DNA of 64,000 nt from Acidiferrum sp963764675 (GCA_963764675.1 CAVXTQ010000006.1:124001-188000), one strand, 5' to 3'. Counted from the first letter of the stretch, positions 27,095 through 36,145 are shown. The notes: generated by a model not told the origin, from the sequence alone. A program made the numbers and translations.

Positions 27095-27415
27095 ATGAAA
27101 AAACAGTTCTTTTCGCTTGCCGTGCTGGCGCTGCTGTTTTCCACGACTGGTGCCGGTCAGAGCAGCACGAAAGCCCAGTCCACCAAAGCGGTCATCTCCG
27201 GTAAAGTCAGCGAGGATGCCAAAACCCTCGTCGGAGACCACAACACCTGGTCGGTGAACAATCCGGCCTCGTTGGCGGGCCGCGAAGGCCGTATCGTCAA
27301 GGTCAAATGCCGTCTCTATGCGGCCACCAACAAAATCCTTGTGCTCGCCGTCAAACCCGCCGACGCGCAAACCCAATACGCCATCAACAGAGGCGACTCC
27401 GCCTTCCGCCGCTAG
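27095..27415 (+). CDS. small exported hypothetical protein
   Basis: 106 residues with an AAGGAGG ribosome-binding site ahead of ATG 27095. A signal peptide (FFSLAVLALLFSTTGAGQ) is followed by a compact domain with VISGKVSEDAKTLVGDHNTW and GREGRIVKVKCRLYAATNKI. The pattern suggests an OB-like or bacterial 'DUF5666-like' small beta domain, but I do not recognise the family with certainty. It is flanked by the opposite-strand FAH and ADOP genes, so it is its own transcript. Confidence 0.7.
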   Translation: MKKQFFSLAVLALLFSTTGAGQSSTKAQSTKAVISGKVSEDAKTLVGDHNTWSVNNPASLAGREGRIVKVKCRLYAATNKILVLAVKPADAQTQYAINRGDSAFRR

Positions 27416-27429
27416 GGTCCCTTGTAGTG

Positions 27430-27447
27430 GCGGGTCTTTAGACCCGC
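27430..27447. repeat. 18-bp palindrome after the small exported gene
   Basis: GCGGGTCTTTAGACCCGC: an 8-bp stem with a two-base loop, preceded by TGTAGTG. The TGTAGYG head matches the head (read in reverse complement) of the palindromes at 3262 and 63242, suggesting one family with variable stems. It lies between convergent genes, but the short loop lacks a T-run, so a terminator role is uncertain. Confidence 0.55.
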
Positions 27448-27535
27448 TGCGCGCATCGTCGTCCAATCTCCTCTGCCACTCGGGGCTCGCCGCCGCTTTT
27501 GCAGCGCCATCCGCCCTACCCAAGCTTCCTGTGCC

Positions 27536-30235
27536 TCACTCGTACCGCAGCGCCACCATGGGGTCCACCCCCGTAGCGCGCCTAGCAGGAAGATAGCCGG
27601 CGACAAACGCCACGACGGAGAGGATGCAGATCGCCGCTCCCATAGTGACTGCGTCGCGTGCCGGGAGCCTGAACAATAAGTCTTGCAAGACCCTCACAAC
27701 GGCCAGCGAAATGACCGCGCCGCCCGCCAACCCGCCGGCTAGCACGATCACCACATCCTTCATCACCAGACGCAAGATCGAGCCGCGCTGCGCTCCCAGG
27801 GCCATGCGAATGCCAAATTCGGTTTGCCGCTGAGAGACCAGGTAACTGATGGTGCCGTAGAGGCCGATAGTCGCGAGCAGCAGCGCCAGCGCACCGAAGA
27901 AACCCGACAGCAGCGCGAGCACGCGGTCTTGAATCATGGAGTCGTTTACCTGCTGAGCCAAGGAGCGAAATTCGATCGGGATTCCTTTGTTCACGCCGGT
28001 GATCGCGGACTGAATGGGCAAAACGAGCGAGGAAGGTGGAATCGCCAGGCGCAACGCGAACGTCTCGCCGGCGGGGCGCTCAGGATACGGATATTGTGCG
28101 TCTGGAACGAACGCGGTGGGATGCGTTTCTTCACGCACGGTCTCGTACTTGGCGTCCTTGACGACACCTACGATTTCGATGGGAGGGCCGAACTGGCCGG
28201 AAATCTGCATGAGACTGATCGATTTGCCGAGCGGATTCTGATTCGCAAAGAATCGGTGCGCCAGGGTCTGATTGATGATCGTAACCTTGGCCTCTGCCGG
28301 CGTGTCGCGAGCGGTGAATCCGCGGCCGTCGACCAACTGCATATGCAAGGCGTCAAAGTATCCAGGCGACACCGAATTCATCCACGTTTCTTTTTCTTGT
28401 TCCGTGAGACCGGTGGACCAATCGGACTTGATCTGTTGACTCCAGCCACCGCCCTCAAGTTGCGTCACCAATGAACGCCCGACGGCGACGACGCCGGGCA
28501 AGGCCGCGAGTTTGCCTTCGATGCTCTCGTAAGTGGCGAGTTGTTGATTGGCCGGCACTTTTCCGGTTTTCAGATCCACGCCCACGAGCAAGACGTTGTT
28601 GCGATCGAACCCAATGTCGAGAGTGGCGAGATTGACGAAACTGCGCAGCAACAGCCCGGCAGAGATCAGCACGACCAGTGAGAGTCCCACTTGAAACGCA
28701 ACGATCCACTTGCGCGTGCGAAAACGAGCGCGGCCTTCGCCTTCGACGGCCTGGCTTCCCTTCATCGCCGAAGTCAGCGAAACGCGGGTCGATTTAAGCG
28801 CGGGCAACAGACCGAACAGGATGCCCGTGAGAATTGCGAGCATCGCGGTGAAAGCCGTCACGCGTCCATCGGGAGAAAGATCGAGGATGACCGCCTGGCC
28901 GCTAGTAGAGATGAAGCGAACAAGCAGCGCCGTGCCCCAGCGCGCGAACAGCACACCCAGCAAAGCTCCGGCGGAGGACAACAGCAGGCATTCGGTGAGC
29001 AGTTGGGTGATCAAACGTGCGCGACTCGCGCCCAAAGCGCGTCGCACGGCAACCTCTTTCCGGCGCGCGGCAGACCGCGCCAACATCAGGCTGGCGATAT
29101 TGGCGCACGCGATCAGCATCACCAGGCCGACGAAAGCCATCAGCACTTCGAGTGGCCGCGTGAACTGGCTGCGCACACTGTACTCGGAGACACCTTTGGC
29201 GGCCGGAGTCACGGTCAGGGTTCGGCTCAAGAAATCCTTCTGCCCTTCGGCCGACCAGTTTTGTGGCAAAGCCCCGTTGAAGACAGTTGCAGAGAGTGCG
29301 TTCAACCGCGCCACCGCTTGCGGCAGCTCGATACCCGGCTTAGTCCGGCCGGCGATCTGCAGCCACCAACTGGAACGATCGTTGAGGCGACGGTCGCTGC
29401 CGTCAAAGACGGCTTGGCTGCAAATCGGAGCGGCAACCGCGAATTGCTCGCCGACTTCCATGCCGAAGAAGCGCGGCGGCGCGACACCGATCACTTCGAA
29501 GGGGTGCCTGTTGAGCGAGAGCGTGGCGCCGATCGCGCTGTCCGCGCCGGCGTAATGACGCTGCCAGAACGCGTAACTCAACACCACTACCGCGGGGCAG
29601 CCGCGATGATCGTCACGCTCGTCGACCAGACGGCCGGCCGCGGGTCGCAGGCGCAAGCTGTTGAAGAAGCTGCCGCTCACCCAAATTGCGGGCACGAATT
29701 GAACTTCGCCTTGTTGCGCGAGGTCGAAACGGTGCTTGCCCCAAGCGAATATGTCGGAAAAGACGTCCTGATGGTCACGTAGTTGTTCCCATAAAGGATT
29801 AGTGAAGCCGCCCTCGGCGTCTCCTCTACGCGGATTCTGGATCAGCACCTGCAGGAGCTGTTCCGGCTTGTCGATGGGCAACGCGCGGAGGAGGACGGCA
29901 TCGACGAGACTGAAGATTGCGGTATTCGCGCCGATACCGAGCGCCAGGGTAAGAACTGCGACGCCGCTGAATCCAGGTGACTTGCGCAAGGTGCGCAGGC
30001 CGTAGCGGACATCGCCGAGTAGGTTCTCAATCAGGGGCCAGCGCCAGATGTTACGGCCGTCTTCCTGGACCAAGGTCACGTTGCCGAATTCGCGGCGAGC
30101 GGCGTGGCCGGCTTCTTCTCGAGACATGCCCCCGGCGACCAACTCTTCTATCTTTTCTTCGAGGTGCTCTTGAATTTCGTTGGAAAGATCGCTGTAGATT
30201 CGCCGCCGCCAAAACAATTGCCTCAGCCACTTCAT
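27536..30235 (-). CDS. ADOP-type ABC transporter permease (second copy)
   Basis: 899 residues, same architecture as the first ADOP protein: a cytoplasmic start (MKWLRQLFWRRRIYSDL, SNEIQEHLEEKIEELVAGGM), a first TM helix (LTLALGIGANTAIFSLVDAV), a MacB-like core, an FtsX block (LMAFVGLVMLIACANIASLM), a second core, and the C-terminal block ending in TGVDPMVALRYE. No PadR gene adjoins it, unlike the copy at 6827. It probably functions in efflux. Substrate and partner ATPase are not visible. Confidence 0.9.
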   Translation of the reverse strand: MKWLRQLFWRRRIYSDLSNEIQEHLEEKIEELVAGGMSREEAGHAARREFGNVTLVQEDGRNIWRWPLIENLLGDVRYGLRTLRKSPGFSGVAVLTLALGIGANTAIFSLVDAVLLRALPIDKPEQLLQVLIQNPRRGDAEGGFTNPLWEQLRDHQDVFSDIFAWGKHRFDLAQQGEVQFVPAIWVSGSFFNSLRLRPAAGRLVDERDDHRGCPAVVVLSYAFWQRHYAGADSAIGATLSLNRHPFEVIGVAPPRFFGMEVGEQFAVAAPICSQAVFDGSDRRLNDRSSWWLQIAGRTKPGIELPQAVARLNALSATVFNGALPQNWSAEGQKDFLSRTLTVTPAAKGVSEYSVRSQFTRPLEVLMAFVGLVMLIACANIASLMLARSAARRKEVAVRRALGASRARLITQLLTECLLLSSAGALLGVLFARWGTALLVRFISTSGQAVILDLSPDGRVTAFTAMLAILTGILFGLLPALKSTRVSLTSAMKGSQAVEGEGRARFRTRKWIVAFQVGLSLVVLISAGLLLRSFVNLATLDIGFDRNNVLLVGVDLKTGKVPANQQLATYESIEGKLAALPGVVAVGRSLVTQLEGGGWSQQIKSDWSTGLTEQEKETWMNSVSPGYFDALHMQLVDGRGFTARDTPAEAKVTIINQTLAHRFFANQNPLGKSISLMQISGQFGPPIEIVGVVKDAKYETVREETHPTAFVPDAQYPYPERPAGETFALRLAIPPSSLVLPIQSAITGVNKGIPIEFRSLAQQVNDSMIQDRVLALLSGFFGALALLLATIGLYGTISYLVSQRQTEFGIRMALGAQRGSILRLVMKDVVIVLAGGLAGGAVISLAVVRVLQDLLFRLPARDAVTMGAAICILSVVAFVAGYLPARRATGVDPMVALRYE

Positions 30236-30344
30236 GGGATGAGTTCCCCGCTTCCCAGCCTATTTATCGCTAGGCCTAGAGCAAAATAGGGTAGAAAGCG
30301 CCGAAAGTCAAGCCATTCTGGAGGCAGAGGCTGGTATCCGCCCT

Positions 30345-30386
30345 GTTGGAATTGTTGGAATTGTTGGGATTGTTGGGATTGTTGAG
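30345..30386. repeat. 9-bp tandem repeat (about 4.5 units)
   Basis: Units read TTGGAATTG, TTGGAATTG, TTGGGATTG, TTGGGATTG, TTG, on the plus strand. They lie in the 178-bp spacer upstream of the ADOP start and downstream of the porin stop. Two adjacent unit variants (A/G) are present twice each, the pattern expected from slippage. Unit number may vary between strains. Confidence 0.75.
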
Positions 30387-30413
30387 AACGACGCCGTCTT
30401 TGGCGCTCGCGAC

Positions 30414-32189
30414 CTAGAACTTCACCAGGATCGCCAGATCGATGCGGTTCTCGATCTTCTTCAAGTCCGGCGTGAAGCCCGGCACGAACGCCCCCGGCGA
30501 ACCGCAAATATTCTCGACGATCGGGGCGGAGGGGCACGATGTAGGAGTAATCCCTCCGGGTCCCGACCAATACGGCACATTCGCCGCGCGATGATCGAAC
30601 TCCCAGCGAAACGTAATGTATTGGCTCGGCATGTAGTCGAACGTGCCGGAAGCATCCCAAGCCTTGAATGGATCGCCTGGATTCTCCGTAAAGTACGGCG
30701 TGCCCGACGCCGCAGTCGCTCCGTTGATCGGCGGCAGCAGCACCAGATAGCGTCCGGGGTTATTGATCTTCCCGCCCCCCAACGTAAGCGCATACTTGTC
30801 TCTGTCAAACCAGAAGCGGTTGTAGAACATATAGCCTAGAAAACTCTGCTTCGGACCCTTGGCGGTGTTGGTGTAGCAGCTCACTCCGCCGCCGTGCTCG
30901 CATCCCGCATCTCCGGTCAACGAGAACGCCATCTTGCTTACAAAGTTCTCCGGTTTGTCCCAATACTTGATCTCCATGCTGTCGTCGGTGTGGTACCGCA
31001 CGCGCCCTGGAATTCCGAACGCTTCTTCACCCAACATGTACTGGTTGCCTAAAATCGAAAACCATCCATTTGGACGCCACAAAATCTGCATCCCGAAGCC
31101 TGGCCGGCCGTTGAATCGGCCATACGATTGCCACCCGTTGACGAACCACGGCTCGATCTTCAGGTGCGCCGTGGGAAAAATCTGCACGCGCACGCCGTTG
31201 AAAAACCACGGCGTATTGGACGACACATACGACGGCTGGTACGCCCAATTGTCGAAGTTGTAGTAGCTGAACAATCCGATATACGACATAAAAATTCCCG
31301 CATCGATGTTGATTCCGTGCAGCGCGTTGATGTGATACCCGCCGTACGCCTCGGAGAGATACCGGTAAGCGTTGTCGAGATCCCATTGGCCACGCGCAGG
31401 ACTCGCGTCGTTGCGCGGTGTCGTCTGCGAATACAGCCCAAACTGCGTCATCACCCTGGCGCGAACGTTGTCGTAGTGAAAATCGCCGCCCACGCCCAAC
31501 TGCGTCACCTGCACTTCGTTCGAACGAAACACTTCGCTCGATCCCCCGATCGTGTCGTCCTTGGGGTGATTGAAGTCGTAGACGTAATCGACATCCGCCC
31601 GAATTTCCGGTGTGAAAAATTTCGTATCCAGCGGCACCTCTTTCGTCCGCGCGTTCCCGTTCAGCCAAGTAAAGTCCGCGAACGAGAATGGTTCTTCCTT
31701 CGCTGCTTTCGCCGCTTTGGCGGTGCCCGGCGCACCCTGTTCCGCGCTTTGCGGCGCAACAGCCGCCACAATTTGATCCTTAGAAATGGCATTCGCGCCG
31801 GCCGGCATTGCAACTGGTCCGGAAGAAGAAGCGCTTCCACTGCTCGCCGGCGCGGCCGAAGCCGCCGGACTCGCCGCCGCAACCGCCGCTGGTGCAGGCG
31901 TCCCTGGTGCGGGAGACGCTGCCGCTTCCGCAGCGGGAGCCCCAGCAGGCTGGCTCTTCGTCTCCAGCTCCGCGACCCGCTTTTCCAACTGCTCCACGCG
32001 ATCGAGCAGCCATCGCTCGCGCTCCGTCAATCCCGGCGCCGGCGCATCGATCTTCACCGGAGCCGCTTTCGCCGTCCCATCGCTATTATTTTTGTCGTCG
32101 GCCAGTAAAGGCCCGGGAACCGCCGTCACACAGAGTGTCGCCAGGCACACCAGCGCACAAATTCTTACGTTCCGTTTGAACGTGCGCAT
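30414..32189 (-). CDS. outer-membrane beta-barrel protein (BBP2/OmpL-like porin) with coiled coil
   Basis: 591 residues. A signal peptide (ICALVCLATLCVTAVPGPLLA) is followed by a short coiled coil (LTERERWLLDRVEQLEKRVA), an Ala/Pro/Ser-rich linker of about 70 residues, and a barrel domain of alternating aromatic strands ending in NRIDLAILVKF, a typical outer-membrane C-terminal Phe. This matches the 'putative beta-barrel porin 2' group found widely in Acidobacteriota. The coiled coil may trimerise or reach the peptidoglycan. GGGAGAGAG precedes the ATG. Solute unknown. Confidence 0.8.
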   Translation of the reverse strand: MRTFKRNVRICALVCLATLCVTAVPGPLLADDKNNSDGTAKAAPVKIDAPAPGLTERERWLLDRVEQLEKRVAELETKSQPAGAPAAEAAASPAPGTPAPAAVAAASPAASAAPASSGSASSSGPVAMPAGANAISKDQIVAAVAPQSAEQGAPGTAKAAKAAKEEPFSFADFTWLNGNARTKEVPLDTKFFTPEIRADVDYVYDFNHPKDDTIGGSSEVFRSNEVQVTQLGVGGDFHYDNVRARVMTQFGLYSQTTPRNDASPARGQWDLDNAYRYLSEAYGGYHINALHGINIDAGIFMSYIGLFSYYNFDNWAYQPSYVSSNTPWFFNGVRVQIFPTAHLKIEPWFVNGWQSYGRFNGRPGFGMQILWRPNGWFSILGNQYMLGEEAFGIPGRVRYHTDDSMEIKYWDKPENFVSKMAFSLTGDAGCEHGGGVSCYTNTAKGPKQSFLGYMFYNRFWFDRDKYALTLGGGKINNPGRYLVLLPPINGATAASGTPYFTENPGDPFKAWDASGTFDYMPSQYITFRWEFDHRAANVPYWSGPGGITPTSCPSAPIVENICGSPGAFVPGFTPDLKKIENRIDLAILVKF

Positions 32190-32342
32190 ATCTCTCTCCC
32201 ATCGAGCAACGAATTGTCGGTACGTGAGTTGAGCCGCGTCCTACCCAGACGCAGCAGAGGTCTTCGTTGCCGTTAGATGGTAGCTAGCGCGGCGTTAAGA
32301 AAACGTAAGTCCGATGTAAGAGCGGTATTAGAGAAGTCGGTA

Positions 32343-32364
32343 GCACAGACACTCTTGTCTGTGC
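32343..32364. repeat. dispersed palindrome, second copy of CACAGACA family
   Basis: GCACAGACA, CTCT, TGTCTGTGC: a 9-bp stem with a four-base loop, between the porin and the gene at 32443. It matches the reverse complement of the element at 1959-1982 except for one loop base. Confidence 0.7.
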
Positions 32365-32442
32365 GCAACGCAGGCAAGAATCAAACGGCATGGCAACTCA
32401 GTTTCGCCCGGCAGAAGCCTGATCCCGGCCAGATGCTGCGCG

Positions 32443-33150
32443 CTAGCGCGGCGAGCCTTGCGACGCGTGGTCCAGGCCTTCCTGCATCACTGCTTTGAAA
32501 GCCGCCTCGGTGTTCGTGGCATCGCTAAGAAGCTGCTGCGCTCTTCCAGCCAATTGCTGCGCTTGCGCATTATCCGGAGCGAGCTTCGCGTCAGAGTTTT
32601 GCAAAGACTGTGCGCCCTGCATCAACTGCGTCATCTCGTTGATGAGCTGGCGGGAGTGCGCCACATATCTTTCTTTCGCTATGAAAAGCTTTTCTTCCCA
32701 AGCGCGGCGATTAGGAAAATCAACATCGTGGCCTTCGAGAACGACTTTCGCCAGCGTTGCGCGATCGAGTGGCGCGAGCCTGTCCAGCGAATCTTCGGCG
32801 CGACCGATGCCTTCCCACGCTTTGCTGGTGGGGCTGTCGTCGCCGGCGCTGGTTCGGAAGCTGCTGCCGGCGTTGCTGGTGCCGGTTCCGCCGGACTTGG
32901 GAACCGCGATGCTGGTCACACTCAGTGATCCAGTGTCGCCGCCGGTTTTGCTGGAGGCCACATCCTCATTGGTCAAGACCTTCTTGGGTTGCGTCGCGTT
33001 TGTGGCGCTTTTTTCTTTGTTTTCGCGGGCCGCGCGAGCCGCGTCCGCGACGGACGGTTGTTCCTGCGCCTGGCCCAGCGCACTGGAGGCCAAAACTCCG
33101 GCGAATACCGCCAGCAAACTCAGCTTCTTCAATGGAATGGCTCGCAACAC
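32443..33150 (-). CDS. exported hypothetical protein with helical C-terminus
   Basis: 235 residues from GTG 33150 with GGAGG nearby. A signal peptide (LSLLAVFAGVLASSALGQAQ) is followed by a charged and Ser/Gly/Thr-rich low-complexity region to about residue 110. A helical C-terminal half follows, with FPNRRAWEEKLFIAKERYVA and QLLSDATNTEAAFKAVMQEG. I recognise no enzyme motif. The composition suits a periplasmic coiled-coil or adaptor protein. It is upstream of the porin on the same strand. Confidence 0.6.
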   Translation of the reverse strand: MLRAIPLKKLSLLAVFAGVLASSALGQAQEQPSVADAARAARENKEKSATNATQPKKVLTNEDVASSKTGGDTGSLSVTSIAVPKSGGTGTSNAGSSFRTSAGDDSPTSKAWEGIGRAEDSLDRLAPLDRATLAKVVLEGHDVDFPNRRAWEEKLFIAKERYVAHSRQLINEMTQLMQGAQSLQNSDAKLAPDNAQAQQLAGRAQQLLSDATNTEAAFKAVMQEGLDHASQGSPR

Positions 33151-33307
33151 AACGCCTCCGACCAGCCGCGCTCATCTCGCCAGGGACGTAGTCTCCCTGT
33201 TACCTCATGCTGGCTTGCGCAGGCAAGGCGCGCCATAGGCCAAAGGTACTGCGTCACCTTATGCGGCAACCGCGGCGGGCTCCCTTTCTGGCTGCCTGAT
33301 TGACAGG

Positions 33308-34114
33308 CTAGCGGCGCAGCGGAGCGTTGGGGTCGCGCTGCGAGATTTCGTAGGCCACCTTTTGCGTTTCCTCGTGAATCAGGCCATTGGTAGCGAGGAT
33401 CATCGGTCCGCCGAGTTGGTACGGCGCGCCGGCGAAGTCGGTGACTTTGCCGCCGGCCTCTTCGATCAGGAGAATCCCCGCAGCCACGTCCCACTTGTTC
33501 AGGCCAAATTCCCAGAAGGCCTCGAAGCGGCCGGCGGCGACGCTGGCGAGATCGAGCGCGGCGGAGCCGTCTCGGCGCACTCCGTGCGAGCGCAGCGTGA
33601 AGTCCCAATAGTAGTGAATGTTGGGACTCGCCACGCGCTTGTGCGCGGGAAAGCCGGTGCAGAGCAGGCTGGTGGCGAGCGTCTCGATTTTGGAGACGTG
33701 AATCGGTTTGCCGTTCCGCGTGGCGCCTTCGCCGCGAGCAGCGGTGAAGAGTTCGTCGTAAATGGGATGGTAGACCACTCCCGCGAGCAGCGTATCGCGC
33801 TGCGCCAGTGCGATCGAGACGCAAAAGCAAGGGTAGCCGTGAGCAAAATTCGTGGTGCCGTCGAGCGGATCGACGTGCCAGCGAAATTCCGAGGTGCCCG
33901 CGTGGCCGGTGCCCTCTTCGGCAACGATGCCGTGGTCGGGGAAATACTTGGTGAGGCGCTCGACGATGCAGCCCTCCGAGCGCTTGTCCGCCTGCGTGAC
34001 CAGGTCTGCGTCGCCCTTGTACGCAATGTGCGGCGGGCGGTCGAACTCTTCGCGGAGAATCTTGCCCGCTTCCTGGGCGATTTCAACGGCGGCTTCGAGA
34101 TAGTTTTTGGTCAT
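33308..34114 (-). CDS. suhB: inositol monophosphatase family protein
   Basis: 268 residues, the usual size. Metal and phosphate sites are plain: VAEEGTGH (Glu ligand), WHVDPLDGTTNFAHGYP (DPxDGT motif) and KWDVAAGILLIEEAGGKVTD (C-terminal WDxAAG motif). It is a Mg-dependent, lithium-sensitive-type phosphatase of inositol or related phosphates. The frame is accidentally open to 35584, but the protein clearly begins MTKNYLEAAVEIAQEAGKIL at 34114. It is divergent from the YCF48-like gene, 159 bp away. Confidence 0.88.
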   Translation of the reverse strand: MTKNYLEAAVEIAQEAGKILREEFDRPPHIAYKGDADLVTQADKRSEGCIVERLTKYFPDHGIVAEEGTGHAGTSEFRWHVDPLDGTTNFAHGYPCFCVSIALAQRDTLLAGVVYHPIYDELFTAARGEGATRNGKPIHVSKIETLATSLLCTGFPAHKRVASPNIHYYWDFTLRSHGVRRDGSAALDLASVAAGRFEAFWEFGLNKWDVAAGILLIEEAGGKVTDFAGAPYQLGGPMILATNGLIHEETQKVAYEISQRDPNAPLRR

Positions 34115-34273
34115 AGTAAACGCCCGCCCGAAGCGGGCCGCTGGAGGCCAAACACGGGGCGCCGCGCAACGAACTTGCTCGGCACGCGAATGTCTCTCCC
34201 ACTTTATCATTCGCGCGGCATCCTTCGCACAGGTCGCGGGGGCACCGCACAAATTGCTGCTAGAATGCCCGCT

Positions 34274-35374
34274 ATGCGCCGCTTTTTTTTGATGTGCACA
34301 CCCTTGTTGATGCTCCTGACGTCGCCCATGCTGCACGGCGCCGCCGATGAGCAAGACCAATGGCGGGTGCTGACCAGCGGGATCGACAGCAACCTGCGCG
34401 GCATCAGCGCCGACCTTACGCACCCGCGGACTCGGGCGGGAGATCACACCTCGGATGCCGGGGCTGTCGTTATTTGGGTGTGCGGCTCGAACGGGGTGAT
34501 TCTGCGCTCCGCGGATGGGGGCAAGACCTGGAAGCGGCTGCACGTCGACGGCGGCGACAAGCTGGACTTCCGCGGCATTCGGTCGTTCGGCGCTGCGACC
34601 GCGTATGTGATGTCGGTTGGCGAGAACGGAGGTTCGCGCATTTACAAGACGACGGACGCGGGAGAAACGTGGCGGCTGCAATACTCGGACAAGCGCCCGG
34701 AGTTTTTCCTCGACGCGCTGGTTTGCCGCTCGGAAAAGAACTGCTTCACGGTCAGCGACCCGATCGACGGCAAGTTCTTGCTGCTGCACACGGAAGACGG
34801 CGAGCAGTGGAAGGAGTTGCCACGGGAGGCGTTGCCCTCCGCGCTGCCGAAGGAAGGTGTGTTTGCGGCGAGCAATTCTGCGCTGGCGCTCTGCGGTAAG
34901 AAGGATTTGTTCTTCGGCACCGGCGGACCGGCGGCTCGCGTGTTTCATTCGGCCGACGCGGGACTGACGTGGACGGTGGCCGAGACGCCAGTCGCAAGCG
35001 GCAGCGCCTCGTCGGGAATTTTCTCCGTGCGCTGCTACGGGGACACGATCGTCGCGGTGGGCGGCGACTACGCCAACACCACCCAGGCGTCCCGGGTGGC
35101 GGCGTACTCGGTGGACCACGGCGCCACTTGGAAACTGTCCGAGCAAGGACCCAATGGTTTCCGCTCCGGGGTGGAGGCCTATTTCGATCGCTGGACGAGG
35201 GTCGCGGTCGGCCCAACTGGGCAAGACGTCAGTGGGAATCAGGGGCTGCACTGGAAACGCATCAGCTCGCTGAACCTGAACGCGGTCTTCGTGCTGGACG
35301 ACGTGGTGATGCTGGCGGCAGGTCCGAACGGCACGGTCGTGCAGTACAACAGCCCGTACGACACTCAGAACTGA
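34274..35374 (+). CDS. YCF48/BNR-repeat beta-propeller protein, exported
   Basis: 366 residues from ATG 34274 (an in-frame ATG at 34265 is also possible). After a signal peptide (FFLMCTPLLMLLTSPMLHG) come repeated BNR/YCF48 units: GVILRSADGGKTWKRL, RIYKTTDAGETWRLQ, RVFHSADAGLTWTVAE and AYSVDHGATWKLSEQ. Each holds the S/T-x-D-x-G-x-T-W Asp-box. The family includes photosystem II assembly factor Ycf48, but in heterotrophs its role is unassigned. It probably forms a periplasmic propeller. The upstream open frame to 33362 is antisense to suhB and not credible. Confidence 0.8.
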   Translation: MRRFFLMCTPLLMLLTSPMLHGAADEQDQWRVLTSGIDSNLRGISADLTHPRTRAGDHTSDAGAVVIWVCGSNGVILRSADGGKTWKRLHVDGGDKLDFRGIRSFGAATAYVMSVGENGGSRIYKTTDAGETWRLQYSDKRPEFFLDALVCRSEKNCFTVSDPIDGKFLLLHTEDGEQWKELPREALPSALPKEGVFAASNSALALCGKKDLFFGTGGPAARVFHSADAGLTWTVAETPVASGSASSGIFSVRCYGDTIVAVGGDYANTTQASRVAAYSVDHGATWKLSEQGPNGFRSGVEAYFDRWTRVAVGPTGQDVSGNQGLHWKRISSLNLNAVFVLDDVVMLAAGPNGTVVQYNSPYDTQN

Positions 35375-35799
35375 GACACGGTTTCGCCTTAGATTCGATT
35401 TTGAGGGGGTACCCCCCGGGTATACAGGGAGTTGTGAAGTATCCGTATGAAAATACAGGGGTTGCGCGTGTGAGTGTCGGTTAAGCAGTTTGCAATTTAT
35501 AGAAAATGCAGGGGTTAGTTTTGCGGACGGGAACCGACCGGTGAGGCTCAGGTGGGTCGGACGGAAGCTGGGTCGAAGTATCACAATCTATGGTAGCATG
35601 AATTGTTTACCTTGTCAATAAGTTATTCGATCTAGTACTGTGCAGCCAAAAAAGAAGAGTGATCTACCACCGTGCTCCGAACAAAAAAGAAACCTGAACG
35701 CTCGGAGGTCTGCGAAGCAAGCATTGGGTAGCCGCCACATCATCGTTGGCGGCCAAGGGTCGGTTCACGACCTGCACGACTCCCCGACTCTAAGACCGT
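35375..35799. other. gene-poor spacer with GC palindrome and repeated GAAAATRCAGGGGTT
   Basis: No convincing ORF. Structures seen: a perfect 12-bp palindrome GGGGGTACCCCC at 35405-35416, and two copies of GAAAATACAGGGGTT / GAAAATGCAGGGGTT at 35449-35463 and 35502-35516. Both repeats are followed by TTGCG or TTTTGCG within a few bases. A promoter-like pair points into this stretch from the right. It could hold a small RNA or an untranslated remnant. No RNA family was recognised. Confidence 0.4.
35590..35618 (-). promoter_or_regulatory. sigma-70-type promoter with no assigned gene
   Basis: On the minus strand, TTGACA (35613-35618) and TACCAT (35590-35595) are separated by exactly 17 bases. The surroundings are AT-rich compared with the rest of the window. 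The predicted start is near 35583, reading leftwards into the gene-poor spacer and then antisense to the YCF48-like gene. Confidence 0.5.
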
Positions 35800-35967
35800 C
35801 TACCTCGCCTTGCTAGTCTCGTGCCCTTTCGGGCATTTGACGGTCGTGACTAGCACACTGGTGCGCGCATGATCATAGCAAACGTAGTGCCCGCAATGGC
35901 TGCACCAATAAGCGCGCTCTAGACTAATTTGATGACCTCCGGGAACGCATTGGACTCTATCGCTCAC
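35800..35967 (-). CDS. small zinc-finger-like protein (55 residues)
   Basis: A GTG at 35967, six bases after AAGGGAG, opens a 55-codon frame ending in TAG. It has an ordered Cys/His pattern: C7, H12, C22-x2-C25, H27, C30-x2-H33, C45-x3-H49, with WCSHCGHYVCYDH at its centre. Four Cys/His pairs are enough for two zinc sites, as in AN1- or B-box-like fingers. That density of spaced Cys/His pairs is unlikely by chance in 55 residues, and the ribosome-binding site adds support. Function unknown. The local GC content is lower than its neighbours, hinting at transfer. Confidence 0.6.
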   Translation of the reverse strand: MSDRVQCVPGGHQISLERAYWCSHCGHYVCYDHARTSVLVTTVKCPKGHETSKAR

Positions 35968-36145
35968 GGCGCTCTCCCTTCACAGTAGATTTTATCTCAC
36001 CGAGAAAAAGACCTGGCAGTCAGCTCCGTAGAGTGAACGTACACTACTCGGTATCCCACTCTATTGCAAGTCACTTACGACATAAGCTCATAGTGCGCGT
36101 CCATCGGTCGGCCATCCCAGTTTCCCGCGCGGCAAACTTGATTTA

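Noticed and set aside
30232..30660. 142-codon minus-strand ORF with Gln-Gln-Phe repeats
   Set aside because: Produced by the 9-bp tandem repeat and out-of-frame porin sequence. No start signal.
33362..34273. Long N-terminal extension of the YCF48-like gene
   Set aside because: It is antisense to suhB. A signal peptide and BNR repeats begin at 34274.
33308..35584. 758-codon minus-strand frame ahead of and including suhB
   Set aside because: Everything upstream of 34114 is antisense to the YCF48-like gene and lacks domain character. Only the suhB part is real.
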